A DNA stretch of 64,000 nt from DATDIC01 sp963777625 (GTDB lineage Bacteria > Pseudomonadota > Alphaproteobacteria > Acetobacterales > Acetobacteraceae), in assembly GCA_963777625.1 (NCBI GenBank), contig CAVZRO010000003.1:62001-126000 (forward strand). The letters run 5' to 3'. Under the pieces are notes generated by a model. The model made no database searches. It had not been told where the DNA came from and worked only from the letters and a program-made list of their open reading frames with translations. Below, piece after piece: positions 1-8,285 of the stretch. The position numbers were made by a program, and so were the translations under genes. Positions within the stretch are counted from its first letter, which is position 1. Every line of letters begins with the position of its first letter.

Positions 1-551
1 ACGGATACCACCATGATCGGTATCACGCCCAGTCCAATCAGAAGTATCTTCGGTAACTCCCCGATGCCGAACCAGACGATCAGAAGTGGAATGAATGCCA
101 GCGGCGGGAGCGGACGGCCGAGTTCGATCAACGGGTCTATGATGAGTTGGAGCGGCCTGACCGCAGCCATCGCCGCGCCTAGCATCGTTCCAGCGGCAGC
201 GCCCCAGGCGAATCCGATGAGAATGCGGGTCAGGCTCGCGGCGGTATTGGCGAGCAGCGTGTCCCCGCGGGCAGGATAGGGGCGATCGAGGTAGTGCAGC
301 AGCATCCGCGCGGTATCGGCCGGCGAAGGGAGCACCACGTTATCGGCGATGATCAGTGCCGCCACCCACCAGATAAAAATGATTCCGGCGACCCCGATCG
401 ACCCCATGCCGACACGCGACCAATCCAGCGTGACAAACTTGCGCAGGAGCGGGGAATTCCAGATCCCGAATCCCTTTGCGTCCGGGCGCGATGCCGCGAC
501 CTGGCGTAACGGAGATGCCCGATTGAGACTGCTGCCAGTGGAATCCATCAT
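1..551 (-). CDS. ABC transporter permease, SsuC/TauC type (partial, C-terminus outside window)
   Basis: Inner-membrane permease of a sulfonate/nitrate/taurine-type importer. About 183 residues are visible. The start is the ATG-ATG pair at 551/548; the C-terminus runs off the left edge. A basic N-terminal stretch is followed by a hydrophobic segment (GIIFIWWVAALIIA), then further membrane segments and a region ending in IELGRPLPPLAFIPLLIVWF, which resembles the EAA cytoplasmic loop that contacts the ATPase in this family. The gene lies 30 bp downstream of the ATPase gene on the same strand, so the two belong together. The substrate cannot be told from the permease; the usual periplasmic binding protein is not in view and may lie to the left. 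Confidence 0.85.
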   Translation of the reverse strand, partial: MMDSTGSSLNRASPLRQVAASRPDAKGFGIWNSPLLRKFVTLDWSRVGMGSIGVAGIIFIWWVAALIIADNVVLPSPADTARMLLHYLDRPYPARGDTLLANTAASLTRILIGFAWGAAAGTMLGAAMAAVRPLQLIIDPLIELGRPLPPLAFIPLLIVWFGIGELPKILLIGLGVIPIMVVS

Positions 552-581
552 TGCCCCTGCCTGGATTTCGCGCTCCGCGTG

Positions 582-1397
582 CTACAGTGCCGGGACCGCC
601 CGGGGCGTCCCGACCATCGACGTGCCGCCGCGCGCTCGTTCGACGGCCTGTCGGACGTGGCGCTTCAGCTCCACGAACTCCGTCGTCTCACACATGTCGT
701 ATGTGCGTGGACGCGGTAACGGAATGGGCACCGTTTCCACCAGCTCTCCCGGTCCGGACGCCATGATGGTGACACGGTCGCTGAGCAGCACCGCCTCCTC
801 CACGTCATGGGTCACCAGCATGACTGTGAAGCGCTGACGCTCCCATAGGTCGAGAAGGAACTGCTGCATGCCGACACGGGTTAGTGCATCCAGTGCGCCG
901 AATGGCTCATCCATGAGTAGTATCTTCGGGTTGGTGATCATGACCCGGGCGAAGGCCGCCCGATGCATCATTCCGCCGGACAGTTGTTTAGGATAGTAAA
1001 GCTCAAAACCGTCCAGGCCAACAAGGCGCAGAAGCTCGATCGCACGTTCGCGCGTCTGCGTCGTGTATTTGCCCTCAGCCCGTGGTCCGAACAGCGTGTT
1101 GTCCAGCACCGTCAGCCAGGGAAACAGCATCGGGTGCTGGAACAGCATGCCGCGGTCGGGGCCTGGGTCGCGCACCAGGTTGTCGTTGACCAGGACGCTG
1201 CCAGTGTCCGTCCGCACGAAGCCACCGACGATTTGCAGCAGAGTGGTTTTGCCACAACCTGAGCGTCCCACCAGGGAGACGAACTCGCCGTCATTGACCG
1301 TCAGGCTGATGTTGTGGAGGATTTCTTTCGCTCCGTGACCGTGAGAGAACGCCTTCGACACATTTCTGATGTTCACTTCAGCCATGTTCGCGGTCAT
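582..1397 (-). CDS. ABC transporter ATP-binding protein, SsuB/TauB type
   Basis: Cytoplasmic ATPase (271 aa) energising the neighbouring SsuC-like permease. Visible motifs are Walker A GRSGCGKTT near residue 43, signature LSGGMMHR near 139, Walker B ILLMDEP near 159 followed by the D-loop FGALDAL, and the switch His in LVTHD. The signature has MM where QQ is more usual, which is tolerated in this family. Two starts are possible: the first ATG at 1397 sits only one base after the AGGAG box, while an in-frame ATG 12 bases further on (MAEVNIRN) lies 13 bases from it; neither spacing is ideal. It follows the threonine-synthase-like gene by 17 bp and probably shares its transcript. Substrate unknown. 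Confidence 0.9.
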   Translation of the reverse strand: MTANMAEVNIRNVSKAFSHGHGAKEILHNISLTVNDGEFVSLVGRSGCGKTTLLQIVGGFVRTDTGSVLVNDNLVRDPGPDRGMLFQHPMLFPWLTVLDNTLFGPRAEGKYTTQTRERAIELLRLVGLDGFELYYPKQLSGGMMHRAAFARVMITNPKILLMDEPFGALDALTRVGMQQFLLDLWERQRFTVMLVTHDVEEAVLLSDRVTIMASGPGELVETVPIPLPRPRTYDMCETTEFVELKRHVRQAVERARGGTSMVGTPRAVPAL

Positions 1398-1414
1398 GCT
1401 CCTTTTTGGTCGAG

Positions 1415-2617
1415 CTAGGCATCGGCTTCGACGACTGGCGCCTCGGACGGCATCATGTCGATGTATTTAAGCCCAGATGCAGTGTTGAAGACGACGATGC
1501 GTTCATCCTTGTCGATTGCGTGGCGTTCCAGCAGCAGCGGTATCGCGGCGATGCAGGCGCCGGATTCCGGGCACAGAAGGATGCCTTCGGACTCCCCCGC
1601 CTCGCGTTGGGCGGTAAACATCGGCGTATCGGGGATCGCAATCGCAGTGCCACGGCTTTCGCGGATCGCACGCAAGCAGAGCGTGTCGGCGAGAAGGCGG
1701 GGCGCGCGCAATCCGGGCACCTGCGTGGTGGGGTGGAGCCAGGGAGAAGCGTGCTCGTCACCGGCCTCGAATGCGCGGACAAGGGGCGCACAGCCTTCCG
1801 CTTGCACGCTGATCAGGCGGGGACGGCGTGATCCGATCCAGCCGAGAGTTTCCATTTCCGCGAAGGCTTTCCACATCGCCACCAGCCCGGTGCCGCCGCC
1901 AGTGGGATAGATTATAGCGTCCGGAAGCTCGCCGGCCAGTTGCTCGACGATTTCATAGGCCATGGTCTTTTTGCCCTCGACGCGATAGGGCTCCTTGAAA
2001 GTGGTGAGCTCGAACCAGCCATGGTCGGTTGTGCGGCGTGACACGAGCGCCGCGCAATCGTTCAAAAAGCCACGCACCGAAGTGACGTTCGCGCCCGCCG
2101 CGAGGCATTCGGCCCGGTTGGACGCAGGTGCGTCGGCGGGCATGAAAATGTGTGCCTCCAGGTCGGCGCGCGCAGCGTATGCGGCCATGGCGCCTGCCGC
2201 GTTGCCTGCCGATGGGATGGCCAGCTTTCGGGCGCCGAGCGCAGCAGCCATTGTCACGGCGACCGACAGGCCCCGCGCCTTGAAGCTGCCGGTCGGATTG
2301 ATGCCTTCGTCCTTGATCATCAGCCGCGGCACGCCAAGCCGCGCACCGAGACGAGACGCCGGAAGCAGTGGGGTCATTCCTTCGTCCAGCGTCACGATGG
2401 CCGAAGCTGCGGGTGCGGGCAGCACCTCATGATAGCGCCACATCGTGTTGGGTCGGGTTGCCATGGCGTCGCGACGCATCGTTCGCGCGGCGCGCTCCAA
2501 GTCATATAGTGCCAGCAGCGGCGCATTGGCCGGGCTAAGATTCCAGAGTCGATCCGCGGGATAGTGCTGGCCGGTTCGCGAGCAGGCGAGGCCGGTCAGG
2601 GTGGAAAAATCGTGCAT
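1415..2617 (-). CDS. Threonine synthase-like PLP-dependent lyase
   Basis: Fold-type II PLP enzyme of 400 aa, the usual length for the compact (archaeal/plant-like) threonine synthases that convert O-phosphohomoserine to threonine. The PLP lysine is in NPTGSFKARG (about residue 110), the phosphate-binding glycine loop is PTGGGTG, and SAGNAAGA is the substrate-recognition asparagine region. It heads a minus-strand run with an ABC ATPase and permease, unlike the usual thrC setting beside hom or thrB. A catabolic or secondary role, for example as a diaminopropionate- or threonine-type lyase, is therefore as likely as biosynthesis. The family call is firm; the exact reaction is inference. Confidence 0.8.
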   Translation of the reverse strand: MHDFSTLTGLACSRTGQHYPADRLWNLSPANAPLLALYDLERAARTMRRDAMATRPNTMWRYHEVLPAPAASAIVTLDEGMTPLLPASRLGARLGVPRLMIKDEGINPTGSFKARGLSVAVTMAAALGARKLAIPSAGNAAGAMAAYAARADLEAHIFMPADAPASNRAECLAAGANVTSVRGFLNDCAALVSRRTTDHGWFELTTFKEPYRVEGKKTMAYEIVEQLAGELPDAIIYPTGGGTGLVAMWKAFAEMETLGWIGSRRPRLISVQAEGCAPLVRAFEAGDEHASPWLHPTTQVPGLRAPRLLADTLCLRAIRESRGTAIAIPDTPMFTAQREAGESEGILLCPESGACIAAIPLLLERHAIDKDERIVVFNTASGLKYIDMMPSEAPVVEADA

Positions 2618-2712
2618 GCTCTACCTCGGAAATCTGACAGCAACTTGTCACGGTAACGGTCGCTGAACATCTGACCAACAGTGACGACAGATCGCCGGGC
2701 AGCAGGGCACAC

Positions 2713-3347
2713 ATGGCTGAACCGCGCAACAAGCGAGCCGATGGTTCGACGATGAGCACCGGCGCGCCGGCATCGAGCGACCGCAACTCGCTGACGATCG
2801 GTCCTGATGGCCCGATCCTGCTGTACGACGTGCATTTTCTCGAGCAGATGGCGCATTTCAATCGCGGGAAGGTGCCCGAACGCCAGCCGCACGCCAAGGG
2901 AGCGGGCGCGGTCGGCGTGTTCGCAACCACCGAGGGTGTCTCCGCGTTCACCAAGGCGGCGCTGTTCCGGAGGAGCGCGGTCACCGACATGCTCGCCCGC
3001 TTCTCCGCGGTGGCCGGCGAGGCCGGCAGCCCGGATACTTGGCGCGAGGTGCGTAGCTTCTCACTTAAATTCTACACGGAGGAAGGCAACTACGACCTGG
3101 TCGGCAACAATACACCGATCTTCTCGCAGCCGGGCCCGCTGGTGCGCAACGTGTTCAACGACGCGCAGCGGACGAAGCTGGTTGACCAGGTTTCAGGCAG
3201 CCTGCTGGGCGACGTGCGCGGTGAGGTGCTCGCACGTGCCTTCCAGGTACCTGGAACAATGTCGATGCTGATGTTGGTCGGCGGATCGAGGAGAAGGTGC
3301 GCGCGGGCAGTGCGCCGCATCCCGCCGAAGGCATGGGCGCGCGTTAG
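2713..3347 (+). pseudogene. Monofunctional heme catalase remnant (internal deletion plus frameshift)
   Basis: Residues 1 to about 137 match the catalase N-terminus: the distal His is in ERQPHAKGAG and the conserved block LKFYTEEGNYDLVGNNTPIF carries the catalytic Asn. The reading frame then jumps straight into the C-terminal immune-responsive domain (SQPGPLVRNVFNDAQRTKLV). About 250 residues of barrel and heme pocket are missing, including the proximal Tyr region. Near 3244-3251 the frame breaks: CAG-GTACC-TGG stands where CAG-TAC-TGG would continue the protein. In the third frame the true catalase tail (WNNVDADVGRRIEEKVRAG) runs on to a stop at 3345-3347. As sequenced it cannot bind heme. 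Confidence 0.85.
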
Positions 3348-3457
3348 AATCCACACCGCTCCACGTGTGGACGCAGAATCCAGGGCGAGCGCGGGACCAG
3401 CGGAGATCTGCTTCGCGAGACGGATCACGCGGTGGAAGCGGAGCGGAGAAACCATCG

Positions 3458-4219
3458 ATGGCAAAATCGGCCGGGATCGTCTTGCATCGGCGCGACTGGG
3501 ACGCCGCGTTCTTCGATATGGATGGTGTGCTGACCGACACTGCGCGCCTGCACATCAATGCATGGGAGCAACTGTTCAACGACTTCCTCCGCCGGCGAGC
3601 GGCTGCTTCGGGTGAGGCATTCGTGCCCTTCGACACGCGGGCCGACTACCTCGCCTATGTGGATGGGCGCCCCCGTGAGGACGGCGTGCGGCTGTTTCTT
3701 GCCGCGCGCGGTATCCTGCTACCGGAAGGCTCGGAAAGAAGCCCTGACGAATCGGATACGGTCGCGGCGCTCAGCCGCCGTAAGGACGACGTATTCGGGC
3801 GTGCCTTGCAAGCGGGCGCCGACCCGCTCCCCGGGGCAGAGCCGCTGCTGCAGAAGTTGCGGCGCGTTGGCATCCTGACCGCCGTCGTCTCCTCCAGCCG
3901 GAACTGCGCCGCGGTACTCGAGGCAACTGGCCTCTCCCCGCTTGTGGACGTTCGGGTGGACGGGATGGACGCGGTGACGCTCGGCCTGCCGGGCAAACCG
4001 GCTCCCGATTTGTTCCAGGAGGCCGCGCGGCGCCTTGGTGTCGAGCCGCACCGGGGCATCCTGTTTGAGGATGCAATCGCTGGAGTTGAGGCCGGACGCC
4101 GCGGCGGGTTCGGGCAAGTGGTTGGCGTGGACATCGGCGACCACGCCGCCGCGCTGCTCAGCCACGGGGCGGATGTCGTGATCGACGGCCTATCGGAAGT
4201 GGCAGTGGTGTCGGACTGA
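3458..4219 (+). CDS. pgmB: Beta-phosphoglucomutase (HAD superfamily)
   Basis: Cytoplasmic HAD phosphatase-fold mutase (253 aa) converting beta-glucose-1-phosphate to glucose-6-phosphate. The nucleophile/acid pair is in FFDMDGVLTDTA (about residue 20), the substrate loop in VVSSSRN, motif III Lys in GLPGKPAPDLF, and the Mg-binding acidic motif in GILFEDAIAGVEAG. I chose the ATG at 3458 (MAKSAGIVLH) because it follows a GGAGCGGAGAA ribosome site; an upstream in-frame ATG would add low-complexity sequence. It converges with the GH65 phosphorylase with only 4 bp between stops. The two form the usual phosphorylase/mutase pair for phosphorolytic disaccharide breakdown. Confidence 0.88.
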   Translation: MAKSAGIVLHRRDWDAAFFDMDGVLTDTARLHINAWEQLFNDFLRRRAAASGEAFVPFDTRADYLAYVDGRPREDGVRLFLAARGILLPEGSERSPDESDTVAALSRRKDDVFGRALQAGADPLPGAEPLLQKLRRVGILTAVVSSSRNCAAVLEATGLSPLVDVRVDGMDAVTLGLPGKPAPDLFQEAARRLGVEPHRGILFEDAIAGVEAGRRGGFGQVVGVDIGDHAAALLSHGADVVIDGLSEVAVVSD

Positions 4220-4223
4220 AAAT

Positions 4224-6629
4224 TCAACGATTGGCCGGCGAGGGCGCGAATTCGGGCTTTGGCTCCGGGATGGGGGGCGGCGTCGGGCGGGTCGCCGTCG
4301 GCGCGGCGGCTGTCAGCGTGATCGCATGGCCGTTGTGGCGAATGGTCAGGGCTTCACCCCCGATCAAGCGGTACGTGGTGAAATCGTGGGCTGCCTCAAC
4401 GCGCAGCCGCTGGTCTCGAATAGTGAGGGGGAAGCTCAGGCGGCGCCACTCGGCCGGCAGGCGCGGGTGGAATGATATGCCGCCACGATGATCGCGCATC
4501 CCCGCGAAGCCATACACCAGCGCCATCCAGGTGCCGCCGATCGAGGCGATATGCGCACCGTGCATCATGTTGCCGCCGATATCGGATAAATCCATCGTCG
4601 CGGCGAAGCGGAAATAATCGCGCGCCTTGCTGGCGTAGCCGAGCTCGTTGGCGACGATACTCTGAATGCAAACCGACAATGAGCTGTCGTGCGTCGTCAA
4701 CGGGTCATAGTAGTCGAAATTGCGCTTCTTTTGCTCAGGCGTGAACTGCTCTCCGAGCAGGAACATTGCCAATACGACGTCAGCCTGCTTGATGACCTGT
4801 GCCCGGTAGAGGTTCAGCGGATGATAGTGCAGCAGCAATGGGTAGTGATTCTCGGGAGTTCCCGCAAAGTCCCACCGCTCCTTGTCGAGGAAGCTGTCGT
4901 CCTGCGGGTGGACTTGTAATCGTTCATCCCAAGGCAAGTACATGCGCTCCGCCGCCTCGCGCCACCCCGCGGGTTCGGTGGCCTCAAGGCTGGTGCGGTG
5001 AATCAGGCCAGCGAGCGCGTCGGGATGATCGCGCCCGAGCGTCTCGATCGTGTCGGCGGCATAACGCAAATTCTCACGCGCCATCAGATTGGTGAAAAGA
5101 TTGTTGTCCACGACGGCGGTGTACTCATCGGGGCCGGTCACGCCGTTTATGCAGAAGCCTCCGCCACGACGCGCCGAAAAGAAGCCGAGGTCACACCAGA
5201 ACCGCGCCGTCTCGACCAGAAGCTCCGCTCCGAAGCGGCATAGGAATTCCGTGTCCCCCGAGACCTCCACGTATTTGCGGACCGCATAGGCGATATCCGC
5301 GTTGATGTGATACTGCGCCGTGCCGGCGGCGTAATAGGCCGACGCCTCATCGCCGTTGATGGTTCGCCATGGAAAGGTTGCGCCCTTGTGGCCAAGTTCC
5401 TTTGCCCGTGCGCGAGCACGATCCAGGGTGTCGTAGCGAAACTTCAGGACGTTCCTGGCGATCCTCGGCTGCGTGTAGACAAGGAAGGGCAGGACATAGA
5501 TCTCGGTGTCCCAGAAATAGTGCCCCTCATAGGTGCGGCCGGTGAGGCCGCGCGCACCAACACCGTGACCTTCGGCGCGTTCGGTGGCCTGCAGGAGCTG
5601 AAACAGATTCCAGCGAAGCACCTGCTGCAGCCGCGGTCCAGGACCTTCCACCTCGACGTCGGCGCGGGCCCAAAAGCGATCGATCAAAGCCTGGTGCCGC
5701 CTCAGGATGGCTGGGAAACCTTCCTGCTTCGCGCGATCGAGCGTCCAGGCAACTTGTGACTGAACCTGCGCGACATCATCGCCATCGGAGTAGTGGTAGC
5801 CCAGATATTTCCACAGGCGAATTGGCCTGCCTTGCTTGCCCTCAATCTTGAAGACGACGGCGGCGATATCGCCCTCGCAACTGCTGTCGTGCGTGAATTG
5901 GCAGGCGGTGTCCAGAACATGATCCATGCCACAGCCCAGGATCAGCCCGGAACCAGGCGTGATGTAGCTGAGAATTGCGCGCAACCCCTCCCGGCGCGTC
6001 CCAACCGGTAGCAGCACCCGCCCGTCGAAGCCTGCCGCGAGTTGTGGATCGGAGCTGTCCTCCGGCAGCGGCTGGCGGTTCACCAACTCCGAGGAGATCA
6101 CGATCTCTGCATCTGCCTCTTCCGGGATCAGCTCGTACTGTATCGCGGCCAGATGCCGATGGTCGAAGGATACCAGGCGCTGCGTTCTCAGCCGCATTCG
6201 TCTGCCGCCGGGCGTGGTCCAGACAATTTCCCTGACCAGCGTACCCGTCCGAAGATCCAGGGCACGGCGATATGAGAGTACATCGGCCCGCATGGGGAGG
6301 AATGGATCGCCATCGATGAACAGCTTGATGATGGTTCCATCCGGGCAGTTCAAGATGCTTTGCCCGACATCTGGGAAGCCGTATGCGCGCTCACCGTAGC
6401 TGATCGGCCGGAACTCGTGGAAGCCGTTGAGAAGCACGCCGGGCTCGCGCACCGGCCTGCCTTCTTCCGGCGTGCCACGGATGCCAAGATAGCCGTTGGC
6501 CAGCGCAAACATCGTCTCGGCTTGCCCGGCGAATTCCTTGAACAGTCTTGGGTCGAGGCGCACCGCTGCAACAGCCCAAGGCTCGGCAGGAAAGATCTCG
6601 GGCGGCGGGATCCGGCGTTCACGCAACAT
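4224..6629 (-). CDS. GH65 disaccharide phosphorylase (trehalose/maltose/kojibiose phosphorylase family)
   Basis: 801 aa, the normal size for GH65. The N-terminal beta-sandwich starts around FALANGYLGIRGTPEEG. The (alpha/alpha)6 barrel contains HYFWDTEIYVLPFL, the general-acid Glu in VTGPDEYT, and the phosphate-binding DSSLS. A short C-terminal beta domain ends in a Pro-rich tail. Such enzymes split a disaccharide with phosphate to glucose plus beta-glucose-1-phosphate, which the adjacent pgmB product would convert to glucose-6-phosphate. Which disaccharide is used cannot be read from the visible motifs. The protein has no signal peptide, so it is cytoplasmic. Confidence 0.88.
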   Translation of the reverse strand: MLRERRIPPPEIFPAEPWAVAAVRLDPRLFKEFAGQAETMFALANGYLGIRGTPEEGRPVREPGVLLNGFHEFRPISYGERAYGFPDVGQSILNCPDGTIIKLFIDGDPFLPMRADVLSYRRALDLRTGTLVREIVWTTPGGRRMRLRTQRLVSFDHRHLAAIQYELIPEEADAEIVISSELVNRQPLPEDSSDPQLAAGFDGRVLLPVGTRREGLRAILSYITPGSGLILGCGMDHVLDTACQFTHDSSCEGDIAAVVFKIEGKQGRPIRLWKYLGYHYSDGDDVAQVQSQVAWTLDRAKQEGFPAILRRHQALIDRFWARADVEVEGPGPRLQQVLRWNLFQLLQATERAEGHGVGARGLTGRTYEGHYFWDTEIYVLPFLVYTQPRIARNVLKFRYDTLDRARARAKELGHKGATFPWRTINGDEASAYYAAGTAQYHINADIAYAVRKYVEVSGDTEFLCRFGAELLVETARFWCDLGFFSARRGGGFCINGVTGPDEYTAVVDNNLFTNLMARENLRYAADTIETLGRDHPDALAGLIHRTSLEATEPAGWREAAERMYLPWDERLQVHPQDDSFLDKERWDFAGTPENHYPLLLHYHPLNLYRAQVIKQADVVLAMFLLGEQFTPEQKKRNFDYYDPLTTHDSSLSVCIQSIVANELGYASKARDYFRFAATMDLSDIGGNMMHGAHIASIGGTWMALVYGFAGMRDHRGGISFHPRLPAEWRRLSFPLTIRDQRLRVEAAHDFTTYRLIGGEALTIRHNGHAITLTAAAPTATRPTPPPIPEPKPEFAPSPANR

Positions 6630-6765
6630 CGTTGTTCCTTCGTTCGGTTCAGGACTCAGTCAATCCAGACAGGAATTGCAGCTCATCCGGGGGTGATGCG
6701 GGTCGGCTATGTCCGTCGCCGGCCGATGTGCAGCCAGCCAAGTGGACGGCAAGCGCCTATACCGA

Positions 6766-7953
6766 TTATCGGCTGACGCGCACCACATATTCGGGTCCCA
6801 GCGAGGCCACCTTGTCGACGCCGAGATGCAGCATCGTGTTGATCAGTTCCCGGTTGAAATAGTCCATCAGTCCGGAAACGCCGCCGGCGCCGCCAACCGT
6901 AAGCGCCCACCAGACCGGTCGACCGACCGCGACAGCGTTGGCGCCAAGAGCGAGCGCCTTTGCGACGTCCATTCCCCGCCGTATTCCGCTGTCCATGATG
7001 ATCGGCGTATCGCCTTGCAGGGCGTCAGCGATCTGTGGAAGGACAGTGATAGCAGCCGGTGTGCCATCGAGCGCGCGGCCGCCGTGGTTGGAGACCTGAA
7101 TCGCCGACGCGCCGGCTTTAACGGCGGCAACTGCGTCCTCTGCCCGGGTGATGCCTTTGACCACGACGGGCAAGCCGGTCGTGGACCGGATGAACTCGAG
7201 ATCGGACCAGGACAGATCGGTCTTGAAGGCGTTCGCGCTCCCGGTCGGAAAGTTTCCGTAGGGGAGCCATGGCCTGTTTCGGCCCAGGCGGACATATTCG
7301 TCCGACGAACCCTGGCCGATGGCGTCGACCGTGAAGATGATGGCCTTAAACCCGGCGTCACGCGCGCGCTGAAGCACTTCTTTCGACAAGCCCATATCGA
7401 CATTCAGATACATCTGAAACCATTTGACGCCGGAGGACGCCTTGGCGATGTCTTCCATGCTGGCGGTCGACGCGCTCGATACGCTCAACAGCGTGCCTGA
7501 TCTGGCTGCTCCTTGTGCGGTTGCGACCTCCGCCGCGGGGTGGACAAGCCCGTGGCTGCCCATCGGGGTGACAAAGACCGGATGGGGGAGTTTCTCTCCT
7601 AGCATCGTGATCGAGGTGTCGATCTTGTCCTGGACGATGCCGCGCATCCTGTGCGGGGCGAATACGGTGTCATCGAACGCGCGCCGGTTCTCGCGCAGGG
7701 TCCACTGCTCTCCCGCGCCGTTGGCGATGAAGACATAGACGCCCTCTGACAATCGAGTCTTTGCTGCGGCCTCCAGAAAGTCGACGTTGATGACATAGAG
7801 GTTCTTGTCGATGCCCTTGCGGATGATCTCGAGCGGAGCGGTGCCCGCCTCCTCCGCCACTTGGGCCCGGGCCGGCGCCGCCATCGAAAGCGCGGTCGCC
7901 GAAGCGAGTCCTGCGCCGACTATCTTCAGCATTTCTCTTCGATAGGAAGTCAT
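6766..7953 (-). CDS. FMN-dependent alpha-hydroxy-acid oxidase/dehydrogenase with Tat signal
   Basis: 395 aa. I start at 7953 (MTSYRREMLK) because an AGGAG box precedes it by 7 bases and because the first 29 residues form a signal peptide: YRREMLK is a twin-arginine-like motif, followed by a hydrophobic stretch and APARAQ for cleavage. The rest is the lactate oxidase/mandelate dehydrogenase barrel: VTPMGSHGL, QMYL, VVVKGI, the catalytic-base motif SNHGGRALDG, and FMN-phosphate loops in DSGIRRGMD and VGRPVW. It probably oxidises a short 2-hydroxy acid in the periplasm, with electrons passed to the respiratory chain or oxygen. L-lactate is a guess, supported loosely by a lactate-permease homologue 9 kb away. 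Confidence 0.82.
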   Translation of the reverse strand: MTSYRREMLKIVGAGLASATALSMAAPARAQVAEEAGTAPLEIIRKGIDKNLYVINVDFLEAAAKTRLSEGVYVFIANGAGEQWTLRENRRAFDDTVFAPHRMRGIVQDKIDTSITMLGEKLPHPVFVTPMGSHGLVHPAAEVATAQGAARSGTLLSVSSASTASMEDIAKASSGVKWFQMYLNVDMGLSKEVLQRARDAGFKAIIFTVDAIGQGSSDEYVRLGRNRPWLPYGNFPTGSANAFKTDLSWSDLEFIRSTTGLPVVVKGITRAEDAVAAVKAGASAIQVSNHGGRALDGTPAAITVLPQIADALQGDTPIIMDSGIRRGMDVAKALALGANAVAVGRPVWWALTVGGAGGVSGLMDYFNRELINTMLHLGVDKVASLGPEYVVRVSR

Positions 7954-8125
7954 GACGGTCTCCTTTTTCACCTTGAACGAAACCAATCCGCCCTCGGGCG
8001 TGCCATCAATTTGGGTGACCCTGGCGGTGAGTCCATATTGCCCCACGGCGGGACAATCCGGACCGGGTGAGACATTTGCCGATTCCGGTGCGGCCGGTTC
8101 TTCGATTCCCAGGCGGTCAGCTCTC
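7954..8125. other. Intergenic region upstream of the hydroxy-acid oxidase
   Basis: This stretch holds the leader of the minus-strand oxidase gene (AGGAG at about 7960-7964) and presumably its promoter, although I see no convincing -35/-10 pair. Open frames run through it on both strands but show no recognisable protein similarity. Its right half merges into the transposase remnant that follows. Confidence 0.4.
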
Positions 8126-8240
8126 GCCAAGCTCAAGCAGTTTCGCGCCATCGCCACCCGCCATGCCAAGACCGCCCGCAACTTCCTCGCCGCCATCCAC
8201 TTGGTCGCCAGCCTGATTTGGCTCAATTGATGACAGGCCC
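8126..8240 (+). mobile_element. 3' remnant of an IS5-family insertion sequence
   Basis: In the plus frame ending at the TGA 8228-8230, the last 34 residues (KLKQFRAIATRHAKTARNF and a hydrophobic end ..LVASLIWLN) match the characteristic C-terminus of IS5/IS427-type DDE transposases. Ten bases later, TGACAGGCCC followed by CTAG resembles the terminal inverted repeat and target site of that group. The DDE catalytic part and the left end are absent, and the preceding RFF-like codons appear in another frame. It is an immobile relic lying between the oxidase promoter region and the APC permease gene. Confidence 0.6.
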
Positions 8241-8285
8241 TAGCATCGCAATGCCGCGAGTGCGGTCAACACAAGGAGACGGGGC

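Noticed and set aside
7954..8226. N-terminal extension of the hydroxy-acid oxidase (91 more residues)
   Set aside because: The Tat signal must be N-terminal and an AGGAG site lies 7 bases before ATG 7953.
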